Source: Betaproteobacteria bacterium
GTDB taxonomy: Bacteria; Pseudomonadota; Gammaproteobacteria; Burkholderiales; Rhodocyclaceae
NCBI GenBank assembly: GCA_020621865.1
Contig: JAHRYW010000001.1
Coordinates: 329,577-393,576 of the forward strand
Reading direction: 5' to 3'
Length of the DNA stretch: 64,000 nucleotides
The translations under genes and the position numbers were made by a program. This document shows, piece by piece, positions 43,536 through 54,866 of this stretch. Position 1 is the first letter of the stretch, and the number at the start of each line of letters is the position of its first letter. Below the pieces are notes generated by a model. The model did no database searches. It was not told where the DNA came from and worked only from the letters and a program-made list of their open reading frames with translations.

Positions 43536-44426
43536 ATGGACAAGGAACGAGTTCTCATTGTCGATGATGAGCAGTTGAACCTGTTTATCATCGAGGAGTT
43601 TCTCGAGAACGAAGACATCGAGTTGGAACTGCACGACAAGCCGCTCGATGCCTGGGCCAGCCTGAGTGCGCCGGACAGCAATTTCTCGCTGGTCGTGCTC
43701 GACCGGATGATGCCCGACCTCGATGGCATGGAGTTCCTGCGGCGCATGAAGCGCGAAGCGCGCTTCGCCGACATTCCCGTCATCATGCAGACGGCAGCCT
43801 CGTCGCCGGACCAGGTGCGCGAGGGTCTGGAAGCCGGTGCCTATTACTACCTGACCAAACCCTACGAACCGGAAGCGCTGATTTCCATCGTCCGCGTCGC
43901 AATGGACGACCGTCGCTCGCGTAGCCAGTTGCGCACCCGTGCGGCTCGCCTGGAAGTGGCGCAGAAGCTGATCAACAGCGTCGAGTATCGCTTCGTCACC
44001 CTGGACGATGTCAGCACCCTGGTACCGGTGCTCGCCAGCATGTGCCCGTCGCCGGGCGTCGTGGCGCCCGGTTTGTCCGACCTGATGGTCAATGCCGTGG
44101 AGCACGGCAACCTTGGTGTCAGTTACCAGGAAAAGTCGCTGCTCAAGTGGGAAGGCGACTGGGAGGCCGAAATCAACCGTCGGCTGGCCCTGCCCCAGTT
44201 CAGCGCTCGGGTGGCGACGGTCAGGGTCGAGCGCGACGCCGAAGGCGTGGTGTTTACGATTGCCGACCAGGGCGAGGGCTTTGAGTGGGAGCGATTCCTG
44301 ACTTTCGACCCGGACCGCGCCTTCGATCCCAATGGCCGCGGTATCGCGATGGCCAAGATGATGAGTTTTTCGACCCTGGAGTATCAGGGCTGCGGCAACG
44401 TGGTCGTTGCCCGCGTCAATTTATGA
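43536..44426 (+). CDS. Response regulator with RsbW-type ATPase domain
   Basis: 296 residues. The receiver domain has D10/D11, phospho-acceptor D56 (VVLDRMMPDLDG) and K108 (YYLTKPYEP). After a helical linker, residues 170-296 are an HATPase of the anti-sigma kinase type: LSDLMVNAVEHGN with N186, IADQGEGFEWE and RGIAMAKMM. There is no HisKA domain, so it is probably an RsbW-like serine kinase or switch rather than a histidine kinase. GAGGAAAG lies before the ATG. Confidence 0.87.
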   Translation: MDKERVLIVDDEQLNLFIIEEFLENEDIELELHDKPLDAWASLSAPDSNFSLVVLDRMMPDLDGMEFLRRMKREARFADIPVIMQTAASSPDQVREGLEAGAYYYLTKPYEPEALISIVRVAMDDRRSRSQLRTRAARLEVAQKLINSVEYRFVTLDDVSTLVPVLASMCPSPGVVAPGLSDLMVNAVEHGNLGVSYQEKSLLKWEGDWEAEINRRLALPQFSARVATVRVERDAEGVVFTIADQGEGFEWERFLTFDPDRAFDPNGRGIAMAKMMSFSTLEYQGCGNVVVARVNL

Positions 44427-44432
44427 TTGGTT

Positions 44433-45431
44433 TCAGCGGCTGACGATGGTCGGCCGGTAGCCTAGCGCGGCACGAATTCTTTCGGCCACGCGGTCGGCCT
44501 CGCCGCGGCTGGCGTAGGGGCCGAGATGCAGGCGGTGGATGCCGCCGCCCGGATTGACCCGCATCGTTTCAGTCAGCCAATCCAGTTCCCGCAGCAGGTG
44601 GTTCTTCAGGTTTTCGGCATTGTCGGCGCTGGCAAAGGCGCCGAGCTGCAGGAAAATTCCCCGGACCGGACTGCTATCGGCATTGGTGCTGGCTGTCACC
44701 ACTACGGCAGGCTTTTCTTCGGCGGCCATGCGCCGGGCCAGTTGTTCGATGTCGTCGGTTTCGGTGTTGCCGCCTGGACGCGGCGGCGGGGTGACCTGGG
44801 CGTAGGTGGTGCTTGCCGGCTCGCCCGGGATGATTGCCTCGACCTCGACCTGGCCGCTGCCGCCATTGATCAGGCCGAGCTTGTAGGCGGCGGTGTAGGA
44901 GAGGTCGATGACGCGGTCGGCGTGGAAGGGGCCGCGGTCGGTGATGCGGACGATCACCGACTTGCCGCTCTGCAGGCTGGTGACGCGGACATAGGAGGGC
45001 AGCGCCAGCGTCGGGTGGGCGGCGGTCATCGCGAACATGTCGTAGGGTTCGCCAATCGAGGTCTTCTGACCGTGAAATTTCTTGCCGTACCAACTGGCAA
45101 TGCCGCGTACCTTGTAGGGCTTGACCGCATTGTTCGGGACGTATTCCTTGCCGAGTACGACGTAGGGCTTGGTCGCCGGCTTGTGCAGTGGTTCCCATTT
45201 CGGTTCGGCATCGGGGATGTCGTCGAGTCCGTCCGGGATGTCGTCGGCCGGGCCGTCGTCCTTGTAGAAGCCGCCGCCACGCTTGAGCACGGCGGTTGGC
45301 TTTTTGGTCGGTGTCGGCGATTTTGAAATTGGCTGTTTTTCCGGGCTGACCGTAGCATCGCGCACTGGCGCCGACCCGCCGCAGGCTGCCAGCAGCAGGC
45401 TCAGGGTCAGCGGCGCGAAAAGGCGCTTCAT
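44433..45431 (-). CDS. rlpA: Septal ring lytic transglycosylase-like lipoprotein RlpA
   Basis: 332 residues. LSLLLAACGG is a lipobox, so Cys17 should be lipidated and the protein held in the outer membrane. A DPBB domain (GIASWYGKKFHGQKTSIGEP with the active-site Glu, VRITDRGPF with the Asp) and a C-terminal SPOR domain that binds denuded glycan are present. The start overlaps the rodA stop (ATGA): last gene of the mre-mrd operon. Confidence 0.93.
   Translation of the reverse strand: MKRLFAPLTLSLLLAACGGSAPVRDATVSPEKQPISKSPTPTKKPTAVLKRGGGFYKDDGPADDIPDGLDDIPDAEPKWEPLHKPATKPYVVLGKEYVPNNAVKPYKVRGIASWYGKKFHGQKTSIGEPYDMFAMTAAHPTLALPSYVRVTSLQSGKSVIVRITDRGPFHADRVIDLSYTAAYKLGLINGGSGQVEVEAIIPGEPASTTYAQVTPPPRPGGNTETDDIEQLARRMAAEEKPAVVVTASTNADSSPVRGIFLQLGAFASADNAENLKNHLLRELDWLTETMRVNPGGGIHRLHLGPYASRGEADRVAERIRAALGYRPTIVSR
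45317..45358 (+). repeat. Dispersed GACCGTAGCAT repeat, copy 4
   Basis: 11-base core at 45348-45358 after GATTTTGAAATTGGC and TTTTTCCGGGCT. It lies on the antisense strand inside rlpA, in the part coding for the linker after the lipobox. Confidence 0.5.
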
Positions 45432-46540
45432 TTCTTGACCAGCATCCGGTGGGTGTGGATCGACATCAGGATGCCGATACCCAGGAACAGCGTGACCAGC
45501 GCCGTGCCGCCATAGCTCATGAAGGGCAGCGGCACGCCGACGACGGGCAGGATGCCGCTGACCATGCCCATGTTGATGAAGGCGTAGGTGAAGAAACCCA
45601 GCGTGATGGCGCCGGCCAGCAGGCGCGAAAAAGTGGTCGGTGCGGCCGAGGCGATGATCAGGCCGCGGCCGATCAGCAGGGTGTAGAGAAAGAGCAGCAA
45701 AGCGTTGCCAAGCAGCCCCCATTCCTCGGAATAGACGGCGAAGATGAAGTCGGTGTGCTTTTCCGGGATGAATTCGAGGTGGGTCTGGGTGCCGTTCAGG
45801 TAGCCCTTGCCCAGGGCGCCGCCGGAGCCGATGGCAATGGTTGCCTGGATGATGTGGTAGCCGGCGCCGAGCGGGTCGGTGGTCGGGTCGAGCAGGGTCA
45901 GGACGCGCTTGCGTTGGTAGTCATGCATCATGCCCCAGAGGATGGGAGTGGCGGCGGCGCCACACGCGACCAGTCCGGCGATGATCTTCCACGGCAGGCC
46001 GGCGAAGAAAATGACGTAGAAACCCGCGGCACCGACCAGCAGGGCTGTGCCCAGATCGGGTTGTTTGGCGATCAGCGCGAAAGGGATCAGCAGCAGGAGC
46101 GCAGCCCCGATGTAGTGCTTCAGTTTCAGGGTCGCCTCGTACTTGTGGAAATACCAGGCGAGCATCAGCGGCATGGCAATCTTCATGATTTCCGAGGGCT
46201 GAATGCGGGTGAAGCCCAGCGATAGCCAGCGCTTTGCCCCGTTGACCTTGATTCCGAACAGAAACACGGCAATGAGCAGGATGACACCCGCGACGTAGAG
46301 CGGGATGGCGAAGCTCATCAGTTTTTGTGGCGGCAGGCGGGAGACGAACCACATGACAACCATCGCGATGCCCATGTTGCCGGCTTGCGAGAGCATCCGA
46401 TGGCTGCTGTCCCAGGTCGCCGAATTGACCGTCGCCAGGCCGACGCCCATGATCGCCAGGGTGATGAACAGCAGCGGGAAATCGATGTGGGCGATCAACT
46501 GCTGCCAGCTACGACGGAGGGTGCCGACGATATCGATCAT
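45428..46540 (-). CDS. rodA: Peptidoglycan glycosyltransferase RodA
   Basis: 370 residues with about ten membrane helices of the SEDS family (GVGLATVNSATWDSSHRMLS, WLSLGFTRIQPSEIMKIAMP, SVPLPFMSYGG-like VGVPLPFMSYGGTALV). It polymerises lipid II for cell elongation with the transpeptidase encoded just upstream. The gene overlaps mrdA and rlpA by 4 nt each. Confidence 0.95.
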   Translation of the reverse strand: MIDIVGTLRRSWQQLIAHIDFPLLFITLAIMGVGLATVNSATWDSSHRMLSQAGNMGIAMVVMWFVSRLPPQKLMSFAIPLYVAGVILLIAVFLFGIKVNGAKRWLSLGFTRIQPSEIMKIAMPLMLAWYFHKYEATLKLKHYIGAALLLLIPFALIAKQPDLGTALLVGAAGFYVIFFAGLPWKIIAGLVACGAAATPILWGMMHDYQRKRVLTLLDPTTDPLGAGYHIIQATIAIGSGGALGKGYLNGTQTHLEFIPEKHTDFIFAVYSEEWGLLGNALLLFLYTLLIGRGLIIASAAPTTFSRLLAGAITLGFFTYAFINMGMVSGILPVVGVPLPFMSYGGTALVTLFLGIGILMSIHTHRMLVKK

Positions 46541-48447
46541 TCGTCGCGCTCCTCTTCGACGGCCGTTGCGTCTTCCGCTGCCGCGCCGGCTGGCAGCTTG
46601 CCAAGCAGATAGTAATCGATGACCATGCGGGCGATCGGCGCTGCGGATTGCGCGCCAAAGCCGCCGTTCTCGACCAGCACTGCGAGGGCAATCTTCGGAT
46701 TGTCGGCCGGGGCATAGGCGATGAACAAGGCGTGGTCGCGTAATTCTTTCTTGATTGCACCTTCCTTGTATTGCGCCCCTTTCAGCGAAAAAACCTGCGC
46801 CGTTCCGGTCTTCCCGGCGGCCTCGTAAGGTGCTCCGGCAAAGGCCCGGGCACCGGTGCCTTCCTTGTTGACGCCGATCATCGAGCGTCGGATCACATCA
46901 ACGTTAGCTGGCTTCAGCTGCAGATCGCGTATCGGTTGCGGCTCGACCAGACGTTGCCCCCCGGTTTTGGTGTCGGCGATATGGCGGACCAGATGGGGGC
47001 GGAACATTACGCCGTTGTTGGCCAGGGTGGCCGTCGCCTGGGCCAACTGGATCGGTGTATAGGCGTTGTAACCCTGGCCGATGCCGATCGAAATCGTTTC
47101 GCCGGCATACCATTTCTGCTGCTCCGGCTTCTTGAAGCGCTGCTTCTTCCATTCCTGCGAGGGCAGCACGCCTTTCGATTCACCCGAATCATCCTTGCCG
47201 AGGTCGACGCCGGTGCGCTGGCCGAGACCGAGCGAACCCATGAACTTGGCGATGTTGTCGATCCCCATGTCGTTGGCCAGCATGTAGTAGTAGGTGTCGC
47301 AGGAGTGAACGATCGACTTGTACATGTCCACCATGCCGTGGCCGCCCTTTTTGTCGTCGCGGAACTGGTGGTTGCCGAAATTGAAGTAACCGGGGTCGCT
47401 GATTGCCTGGTTGGGCGTACGTTTGCCCATTTCCAGTGCAGCCAGCGCCATGAAGGGCTTGAAGGTCGAACCTGGCGGATAGGCCCCGTTGATCGCCCGG
47501 TTGATCATCGGCTTGCTCGGGTGTTCGTTCAGTTCTTTCCAGTTTTCCGGCGTGATGCCGTCGACGAAGAGATTGGGGTCATAGGTTGGTGTCGACACCA
47601 GGGCCAGGATTCCCCCGGTCGACGGTTCGATGGCGACCAGCGACCCCTTGCGGTCGCCGAAGGCCTTTTCGGTGATTTCCTGCAGCTTGATATCCAGCGT
47701 CAACTGCAGATTGTTTCCGGAAACCGGCGGGATACGCTTTAGGCTGCGCAGGGCGCGGCCGCCGGCATCGATCTCGACTTCCTCGTAACCGGTTTCGCCG
47801 TGCAACTCGAATTCGTAGTGCTGCTCAAGGCCGGTCTTGCCGATGTGGTCGGTGCCCTTGTAGTTGGCCTGCTTTTCCGACTCCTCGATCCACTTCAGGT
47901 CGCGATCGGTGATCCGGCCGATATAGCCGATGGCGTGAGAGGCAATGTCGCCCAGCGGATACTGGCGGAATAGTCGGGCCTTGACCTCGACGCCGGGGAA
48001 GCGATAGCGATGGGCCGCAAATTTGGCTACCTCGGCATCGGTCAGGCGTGTGCGGATCGGGATCGACTCGAAATTTTTTGCCTCGTCGAGCAGGCGTTTG
48101 AAGCGCTTGCGATCCTTGGGCTGGATATCGATGACTTCGGCCAGGGCATCGATGGTCTCATCGAGCTTACCGGTCTGGGAAGGGGTAATTTCGAGCGTAA
48201 ACGCGGAATAGTTGTGGGCCAGTATGACCCCGTTGCGGTCGGTGATGACGCCGCGGTTGGGGACGATGGGAATCAGCGCAATACGGTTGTCTTCGGCGCG
48301 AGTCTGGTAAAAATCGTGCTGAATCACCTGCAGCCAGACGAAGCGCCCGAGCAGCAGTCCGAAGGCGAGCAGAACGAAAATCGCGGCGAAACCGAGACGA
48401 AAGCGAAAGCGGTCGAGATCGGCTTCCGGATTGGTGAAATTGCCCAC
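46537..48447 (-). CDS. mrdA: Penicillin-binding protein 2
   Basis: 636 residues: one N-terminal membrane helix (FAAIFVLLAFGLLLGRFVWL), a pedestal domain and the transpeptidase domain with Ser-x-x-Lys in PPGSTFKPF near residue 327, then SxN-like SCDTYYY and KTG in AAGKTGTAQ. It is the elongation-specific transpeptidase, partner of RodA. It follows mreD by 17 nt. Confidence 0.95.
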   Translation of the reverse strand: MGNFTNPEADLDRFRFRLGFAAIFVLLAFGLLLGRFVWLQVIQHDFYQTRAEDNRIALIPIVPNRGVITDRNGVILAHNYSAFTLEITPSQTGKLDETIDALAEVIDIQPKDRKRFKRLLDEAKNFESIPIRTRLTDAEVAKFAAHRYRFPGVEVKARLFRQYPLGDIASHAIGYIGRITDRDLKWIEESEKQANYKGTDHIGKTGLEQHYEFELHGETGYEEVEIDAGGRALRSLKRIPPVSGNNLQLTLDIKLQEITEKAFGDRKGSLVAIEPSTGGILALVSTPTYDPNLFVDGITPENWKELNEHPSKPMINRAINGAYPPGSTFKPFMALAALEMGKRTPNQAISDPGYFNFGNHQFRDDKKGGHGMVDMYKSIVHSCDTYYYMLANDMGIDNIAKFMGSLGLGQRTGVDLGKDDSGESKGVLPSQEWKKQRFKKPEQQKWYAGETISIGIGQGYNAYTPIQLAQATATLANNGVMFRPHLVRHIADTKTGGQRLVEPQPIRDLQLKPANVDVIRRSMIGVNKEGTGARAFAGAPYEAAGKTGTAQVFSLKGAQYKEGAIKKELRDHALFIAYAPADNPKIALAVLVENGGFGAQSAAPIARMVIDYYLLGKLPAGAAAEDATAVEEERDE

Positions 48448-48464
48448 GAACTACGGTCCCTGAA

Positions 48465-48986
48465 CTAAATCGGGCGATTGGGATCCTGATCGACCGGCTG
48501 GTACTGCGGCAGAAGCAGGATAAAGGTTAAAGGGATCCAGAGCAGCGTGGCAACGAAGGGGCCAAGGAAATAACCCCAACCGGGGAAGTCGGCGCCGACT
48601 GCGAGGCGCATCAAGGCTTGCAAAACCTGGGTTGCGACCAGCAGTGGCATGACCTGCAGGGCCTGCTGGACCAGCGGAAACCACAGGATGCGCCGCGATA
48701 GCGACGAGGCCGCGTAGGCGAGCAGCACGTAGGCGAAGCAGTGCTGGCCGAGTACGGCCCCGTCAGCGACATCCATCATCAAGCCGAGCACGAAAGCCCA
48801 GCCCATACCGACGCGACGGAACTCGCGGATGCTCCAGAAGCAGAGGACCAGGGCCACCCAGTCCGGAACACCGGGCCAGTGGGCGGTGGGCATGAAGTTG
48901 AGCAGGGCTGCGGCGATCAGGCTGAAGAAAATAAACCAGGGGCGGACCGGTAACAGGATGCGCGAGGATGAAAAGGTCGGTTGCAT
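48465..48986 (-). CDS. mreD: Rod-shape protein MreD
   Basis: 173 residues with five predicted membrane helices; LLNFMPTAHWPGVPDWVALV and GLMMDVADGAVLGQHCFAYV are typical of MreD. Inner-membrane member of the elongasome. Overlaps the mreC stop by one base. Confidence 0.93.
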   Translation of the reverse strand: MQPTFSSSRILLPVRPWFIFFSLIAAALLNFMPTAHWPGVPDWVALVLCFWSIREFRRVGMGWAFVLGLMMDVADGAVLGQHCFAYVLLAYAASSLSRRILWFPLVQQALQVMPLLVATQVLQALMRLAVGADFPGWGYFLGPFVATLLWIPLTFILLLPQYQPVDQDPNRPI

Positions 48987-49927
48987 CAGTTTTCCTTCCC
49001 GGAAAGCTTCTTTTTCTTGCTGCGCAGACCGGGTTGGTCGGCCGAGCTGCCGGGACGCCCGGAGGCGGCTGGCGGGGGCGGCGGCATGGGCTGGCGCGGG
49101 TCGAGAACCATCACCTCGCCGAAGTTTTCGACGCCGGCAATCGGCACGCAGAAGATGCGGGCGAAGGAATAGGCGCTGTCGCGCTCGATGTTGACCACCT
49201 TGGCGACCGGGAATCCAGGCAGGTAGATGCCGTCGAGTCCGGAGGTGACCAGTACGTCGCCGACCTGGATGTCTGCGTTGGCCGGCATGTAGCGCAATTC
49301 CAGCTGACCGTTGCCCAGACCGAAGACGACTGAGCGCTGGCCGCTGCGTACGATCTGCACCGGCACCACCTGGTCCTTGTCGGTGATCAGCGTGATTTCG
49401 GCCGAGAACGGGAAAACACGGGTGACCTGGCCAACGACGCCGGTTTCGTCGATGGCCGGTTGTCCGGCAACGACGCCGGCCTGTTGGCCCTTGTCAACGA
49501 TGATCTTGCGCGAGAACGGGTCGCGTGCGGTGTACAGGATTTGCGTCACCTGGCCGTTGGCCTTCTCGCGTTCCTTGACCGACAGCAGCTTGCGCAGCCT
49601 TTCGTTTTCGACTTCCAGTTGGGCCAGACGCTGCAGATTCGGGGCGGTGGCCAACTGGCTATGCTTCAACTCCTGGTTTTCCTGCTGCAGTGCCTGCAAA
49701 CCCCGCAAATAGCCGGCGGCATAATCGACCAGGCTACCCGGCGTCTGGGCGACGCGCTGCACCGGATCGACGACCAGCGCGACGCTCTGCCGCAACAGGT
49801 CGAGGCTCTTGAAACGCAAGTCGAGTACGAAGATCGCCAGCGAAACGGCGATGTAGAAAGTCAGAAGGGCCAGCGGTGCTGGCCCTCGCTTGAAGAACGG
49901 TGGAGGTGCGTGGTCGATGCCGGCCAT
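48986..49927 (-). CDS. mreC: Rod-shape protein MreC
   Basis: 313 residues: an N-terminal membrane helix (LALLTFYIAVSLAIFVLDLR), a coiled coil (90-125) and the beta-rich periplasmic domain (VTQILYTARDPFSRKIIVDK, GVVGQVTRVFPFSAEITLIT). The Pro-rich tail PMPPPPPAASGRP ends in a Lys-rich stretch. Scaffold linking MreB to the synthases. 30 nt after mreB. Confidence 0.94.
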   Translation of the reverse strand: MAGIDHAPPPFFKRGPAPLALLTFYIAVSLAIFVLDLRFKSLDLLRQSVALVVDPVQRVAQTPGSLVDYAAGYLRGLQALQQENQELKHSQLATAPNLQRLAQLEVENERLRKLLSVKEREKANGQVTQILYTARDPFSRKIIVDKGQQAGVVAGQPAIDETGVVGQVTRVFPFSAEITLITDKDQVVPVQIVRSGQRSVVFGLGNGQLELRYMPANADIQVGDVLVTSGLDGIYLPGFPVAKVVNIERDSAYSFARIFCVPIAGVENFGEVMVLDPRQPMPPPPPAASGRPGSSADQPGLRSKKKKLSGKEN

Positions 49928-49940
49928 CGCTCAATCCCGG

Positions 49941-49952
49941 AATGCTACGGTC
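49941..49952 (-). repeat. Dispersed GACCGTAGCATT repeat, copy 5
   Basis: The complete 12-base core lies in the 30-nt gap between mreB and mreC, read on the coding strand of the operon. The AT-rich left arm is missing here. Confidence 0.5.
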
Positions 49953-49957
49953 AAGGC

Positions 49958-51040
<1,083 letters not shown>

Positions 51041-51105
51041 TTATGATACCTTATAACGCTTTCCATTTTAAGACTTTGTGCACTGCAAAAAAGTCTTTGG
51101 CACCC

Positions 51106-51393
51106 ATGTCGCTCACATTAGAACAGGTTAAGCGCATCGCCCATCTCGCCCGCATCGAGATCAGCGATGACGAAGCCCTGACCACCCAGGGTCACCTCAA
51201 CGGAATTTTCCAGCTGATCGAACAGATGCAGGCTGTTGACACCGCAGGTGTCGAGCCGATGGCGCATGCTCAGGATGTCTATCAGCGCCTGCGCGATGAC
51301 GCGGTCACCGAGGCCGACCGCCGGTGCGCCTACCAATCGGTGGCACCGGAAACCGAAGCCGGGCTTTACCTTGTGCCGAAGGTGATCGAATGA
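51106..51393 (+). CDS. gatC: Asp/Glu-tRNA amidotransferase subunit C
   Basis: 95 residues: [40 protein letters not shown] and the C-terminal VPKVIE are all conserved in GatC. It stabilises the GatA-GatB amidotransferase that makes Gln-tRNA(Gln) and/or Asn-tRNA(Asn). The stop overlaps the gatA start (ATGA). Confidence 0.95.
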   Translation: MSLTLEQVKRIAHLARIEISDDEALTTQGHLNGIFQLIEQMQAVDTAGVEPMAHAQDVYQRLRDDAVTEADRRCAYQSVAPETEAGLYLVPKVIE

Positions 51394-52859
51394 TCAACAA
51401 GAGCCTGAAAGAACTGGCACAGGCGCTGGCCGCCAAGCAGATTTCCAGCGTCGAATTGTCGACCCTGTTCCTCGACCGCATCGAGCGCCTGAATCCGACC
51501 TTGAACGCCTTCGTGACGGTCGACCGGGAGAAGAGCCTGGCCATGGCCCGTGACGCCGATGCCCGCATCGCAGCCGCGAGTGGTGCCAAACCCGCCGGTC
51601 CGCTGACCGGTATCCCGATCGCCCAGAAGGACATCTTTTGTGCCGAAGGCTGGACGACGACTTGCGGCTCGAAGATGCTGGCCAATTTCGTCTCGCCCTA
51701 CGACGCGACGGTGATCGAGAAGATGCACCGCGATGCCGGTCTGGTGTCGCTAGGCAAGACCAATATGGACGAATTCGCCATGGGCTCGTCGAACGAAACC
51801 TCGTTCTTCGGCCCGGTGCGCAACCCGTGGGATACCAGTCGCGTGCCCGGTGGCTCATCCGGCGGTTCGGCCGCTGCAGTGGCCGCCCGTCTGGCCCCGG
51901 CAGCCACCGGCACCGATACCGGTGGCTCGATTCGCCAGCCGGCCGCGCTGTGCAACCTGACCGGTCTGAAGCCGACTTACGGCGTGGTTTCCCGCTACGG
52001 CATGATCGCCTTCGCCTCCTCGCTCGATCAGGGCGGCCCGATGGCGGCCAGCGCCGAGGATTGCGCCCTGCTGCTCAATACCATGGTCGGCTTTGACGAG
52101 CGCGATTCTACTTCGCTCGACCGGCCGGTTGAAGACTACGTCCGTGGTCTCGAAAAGCCGCTGAACGGCCTGCGCATCGGCCTGCCCAAGGAGTTTTTCG
52201 GCGAAGGCTGCGACGCCGAGGTGATGGCTGCCGTGCGCGCGGCGATTGCCGAATACGAAAAGCTTGGCGCCAGCACGGTCGAAGTCTCGCTGCCCAATTC
52301 GCATCTCTCGGTGCCGGCTTACTACGTCATTGCGCCGGCTGAGGCCAGTTCCAACCTGTCGCGCTTCGACGGCGTGCGTTATGGCTATCGCGCGCCGGAC
52401 TACGGCAATCTCGACGACATGTATGCCAAGACCCGCGCCCAGGGGTTCGGTGCCGAGGTCAAGCGACGCATCCTGATCGGCGCCTACGTGCTGTCGCATG
52501 GCTACTACGATGCCTATTACCTGCAGGCGCAGCGTATCCGCCGCCTGATCGCCAATGACTTCGTCGAAGCGTTTAAATCCTGCGATGTGATCATGGGGCC
52601 GACCTCGCCGTCCACCGCCTTCAAGCTCGGCGAGAAAGCCGCCGATCCGGTGCAGATGTATCTTTCCGACATCTACACCATCGCCGTCAATCTGGCCGGC
52701 TTGCCCGGCATGTCGGTGCCTTGCGGCTTTGTCGGCGGTTTGCCAGTCGGCCTGCAACTGATCGGCAACTATTTCGCCGAGGGGCAGTTGCTCAACGTCG
52801 CCCACCGCTACCAGCAGGCGACGGACTGGCATCTGCGTCGTCCGGCCAGCGCCGCGTAA
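51390..52859 (+). CDS. gatA: Asp/Glu-tRNA amidotransferase subunit A
   Basis: 489 residues of the amidase-signature family. Catalytic Lys in [11 protein letters not shown], the Ser-rich loop [18 protein letters not shown] and the nucleophile loop [16 protein letters not shown] are present. It hydrolyses glutamine or asparagine to supply ammonia to GatB. Normal length; coupled to gatC. Confidence 0.96.
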   Translation: MINKSLKELAQALAAKQISSVELSTLFLDRIERLNPTLNAFVTVDREKSLAMARDADARIAAASGAKPAGPLTGIPIAQKDIFCAEGWTTTCGSKMLANFVSPYDATVIEKMHRDAGLVSLGKTNMDEFAMGSSNETSFFGPVRNPWDTSRVPGGSSGGSAAAVAARLAPAATGTDTGGSIRQPAALCNLTGLKPTYGVVSRYGMIAFASSLDQGGPMAASAEDCALLLNTMVGFDERDSTSLDRPVEDYVRGLEKPLNGLRIGLPKEFFGEGCDAEVMAAVRAAIAEYEKLGASTVEVSLPNSHLSVPAYYVIAPAEASSNLSRFDGVRYGYRAPDYGNLDDMYAKTRAQGFGAEVKRRILIGAYVLSHGYYDAYYLQAQRIRRLIANDFVEAFKSCDVIMGPTSPSTAFKLGEKAADPVQMYLSDIYTIAVNLAGLPGMSVPCGFVGGLPVGLQLIGNYFAEGQLLNVAHRYQQATDWHLRRPASAA

Positions 52860-52861
52860 GC

Positions 52862-53398
52862 ATGCGGTTCGCCCTCGCCCTGCTGATTGGCGCGCTGGTG
52901 GCCGGTTGCGCGGATACCCCCAAGGCTCCGCCCGAGGAGCTGCCTGCCGAGCCGACCGTTGAAGCGCCACCGCCGAGTCCGGAAGAGGCCCCGAAATTCA
53001 AGAACTCGACCTTGAAATATCTGGCCAACCGCAATCTCAAGCCGCAGCCGACGCGGCCGCTCAATGTCCGTTCGCGTTGCTCGCACCGTGACGCCATTGG
53101 CACGCAAACCCGGCTTGAACTGCTGGTCAAGGAAGCGACGGTCAAGACCTTCAGTGCCCAGGTCAGCATGAAGGGCCATGGCACCTGCAGTTTCAACCTG
53201 AATGAATTCGAGCAGGTCGAGAAATTGCCGCAGGCCCTGCTCCGCCACAAGAAGCAGTCGGACTGCCTGGTTCGCATGTGGGAGCAAGGGCCGAAAGTAA
53301 CCATAGCCTTCAACAGTTGTCCGAAGTCCTGCGACGGCAAGGCCTTCGACTATCTCTGGCCGATCATGGTCGAGGCGAAGAGCGGACAGTGTTTCTGA
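52862..53398 (+). CDS. Hypothetical lipoprotein between gatA and gatB
   Basis: 178 residues. [13 protein letters not shown] is a lipobox with Cys16, followed by a Pro/Glu-rich linker (to about 45) and a globular part with six Cys (SRCSH, GTCSF, SDCLV, NSCPKSC, GQCF is a seventh), suggesting disulphides in the periplasm. No family recognised. It starts 2 nt after gatA and ends 13 nt before gatB, so it is read within the gat operon although its location is extracytoplasmic. Confidence 0.75.
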   Translation: MRFALALLIGALVAGCADTPKAPPEELPAEPTVEAPPPSPEEAPKFKNSTLKYLANRNLKPQPTRPLNVRSRCSHRDAIGTQTRLELLVKEATVKTFSAQVSMKGHGTCSFNLNEFEQVEKLPQALLRHKKQSDCLVRMWEQGPKVTIAFNSCPKSCDGKAFDYLWPIMVEAKSGQCF

Positions 53399-53411
53399 AA
53401 CGGATGAAGTC

Positions 53412-54866
53412 ATGACACAGTGGGAAGTAGTGATCGGTATCGAGACGCACGCGCAGCTCTCGACGGTTTCCAAGATTTTCTCGGGCGCTTCGACGGCCTT
53501 CGGTGCCGAACCGAATACCCAGGCCTGCGCGGTGGACCTGGCACTGCCCGGCGTCCTGCCCGTGCTCAACAAGAAGGCGGTCGATTGCGCCATTCGCTTC
53601 GGCCTGGCGATCGGTGCCGAAGTGGCGCAAAAATCAGTCTTCGCCCGCAAGAACTACTTTTATCCCGATCTCCCCAAGGGCTACCAGATCAGCCAGATGG
53701 ACCTGCCGGTGGTTGTCGGCGGCCAATTGGCGCTGCAGGTCGGTCAGGGTGACAAAGTCTACGAAAAACTCGTTCGCCTGACTCGCGCCCATCTTGAGGA
53801 AGACGCCGGCAAGTCGCTGCACGAGGATTTCCACGGCAAATCGGGGATCGACCTCAATCGCGCCGGCACGCCGCTGTTGGAAATCGTTTCCGAACCCGAC
53901 ATGCGCTCGAGCGATGAAGCCGTCGCCTACGCCCGTGCGCTGCACGCGCTGGTCCGCTGGATCGGCATCTGCGATGGCAACATGCAGGAAGGCTCCTTCC
54001 GCTGCGATGCCAACGTCTCGGTGCGTCCGAAAGGCCAGGCTGAATTTGGTACCCGGCGCGAGATCAAGAATCTCAACTCCTTCCGTTTCCTGAAGGAAGC
54101 CATCGACTTTGAAGTCCAATGGCAGATCAACGAAATCGAGGAAGGCCGCAAAATTCAGCAAGCGACCGTGCTGTTCGATCCGGATAGCGGCGAAACACGG
54201 ATGATGCGCAGCAAAGAAGACGCCCACGACTACCGTTACTTCCCGGACCCCGATTTGCTGCCCTTGGCCATTTCAACCGACTGGATCGCCAACGTTCGGG
54301 GTGAGTTGCCCGAACTGCCTGGCCAGAAGCGTGAACGTTTCGTCAGCGAACTGGGCCTGTCTGCCTACGATGCCTCCGCCCTGACTGCCAGTCAGGAAAT
54401 TGCCGATTTTTTCGAGGCGACCGTAGCATTGGCTGGCAAGAACAACGCCAAACCCTGTGCTAACTGGGTGATGGTCGACTTGGCCGCCCGCCTCAACAAG
54501 GAGGGCAAGGAAATCGCCGAATCGCCGGTGGCTGCCGGCCAACTGGCCGGATTGATCCTGCGCATCGCCGATAACACGATTTCCAACAACATCGCCAAGA
54601 AGGTTTTCGAGGCGTTGTGGAATGGCGACGGTGCGACGGCTGATGAAGTTATCGACAAGCAGGGACTGAAGCAGATCACCGATACCGGCGCCATCGAAAA
54701 GCTGGTGGATGAAGTGCTTGCCGCCAACGCCGCCAATGTCGCCGAATTCAAGGCCGGCAAGGAAAAGGCGTTCAATGCCCTGGTCGGGCAAGTGATGAAG
54801 GCGGCCAAGGGCAAGGCCAATCCGCAACAGGTCAACGACCTGCTGAAACAGAAGCTGGCAGGCTAA
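53412..54866 (+). CDS. gatB: Asp/Glu-tRNA amidotransferase subunit B
   Basis: 484 residues. [20 protein letters not shown], the kinase-like core [31 protein letters not shown] and [13 protein letters not shown] are conserved; the C-terminal helical YqeY-like domain binds tRNA. GatB phosphorylates and amidates misacylated Glu-tRNA or Asp-tRNA. A copy of the dispersed repeat core is embedded in frame at 54419-54430. Confidence 0.96.
   Translation: MTQWEVVIGIETHAQLSTVSKIFSGASTAFGAEPNTQACAVDLALPGVLPVLNKKAVDCAIRFGLAIGAEVAQKSVFARKNYFYPDLPKGYQISQMDLPVVVGGQLALQVGQGDKVYEKLVRLTRAHLEEDAGKSLHEDFHGKSGIDLNRAGTPLLEIVSEPDMRSSDEAVAYARALHALVRWIGICDGNMQEGSFRCDANVSVRPKGQAEFGTRREIKNLNSFRFLKEAIDFEVQWQINEIEEGRKIQQATVLFDPDSGETRMMRSKEDAHDYRYFPDPDLLPLAISTDWIANVRGELPELPGQKRERFVSELGLSAYDASALTASQEIADFFEATVALAGKNNAKPCANWVMVDLAARLNKEGKEIAESPVAAGQLAGLILRIADNTISNNIAKKVFEALWNGDGATADEVIDKQGLKQITDTGAIEKLVDEVLAANAANVAEFKAGKEKAFNALVGQVMKAAKGKANPQQVNDLLKQKLAG
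54404..54430 (+). repeat. Dispersed GACCGTAGCATT repeat, copy 6
   Basis: GATTTTTTCGAGGC precedes the complete 12-base core at 54419-54430. It lies inside gatB on the coding strand and translates as FFEATVAL, a weakly conserved stretch. Confidence 0.5.
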
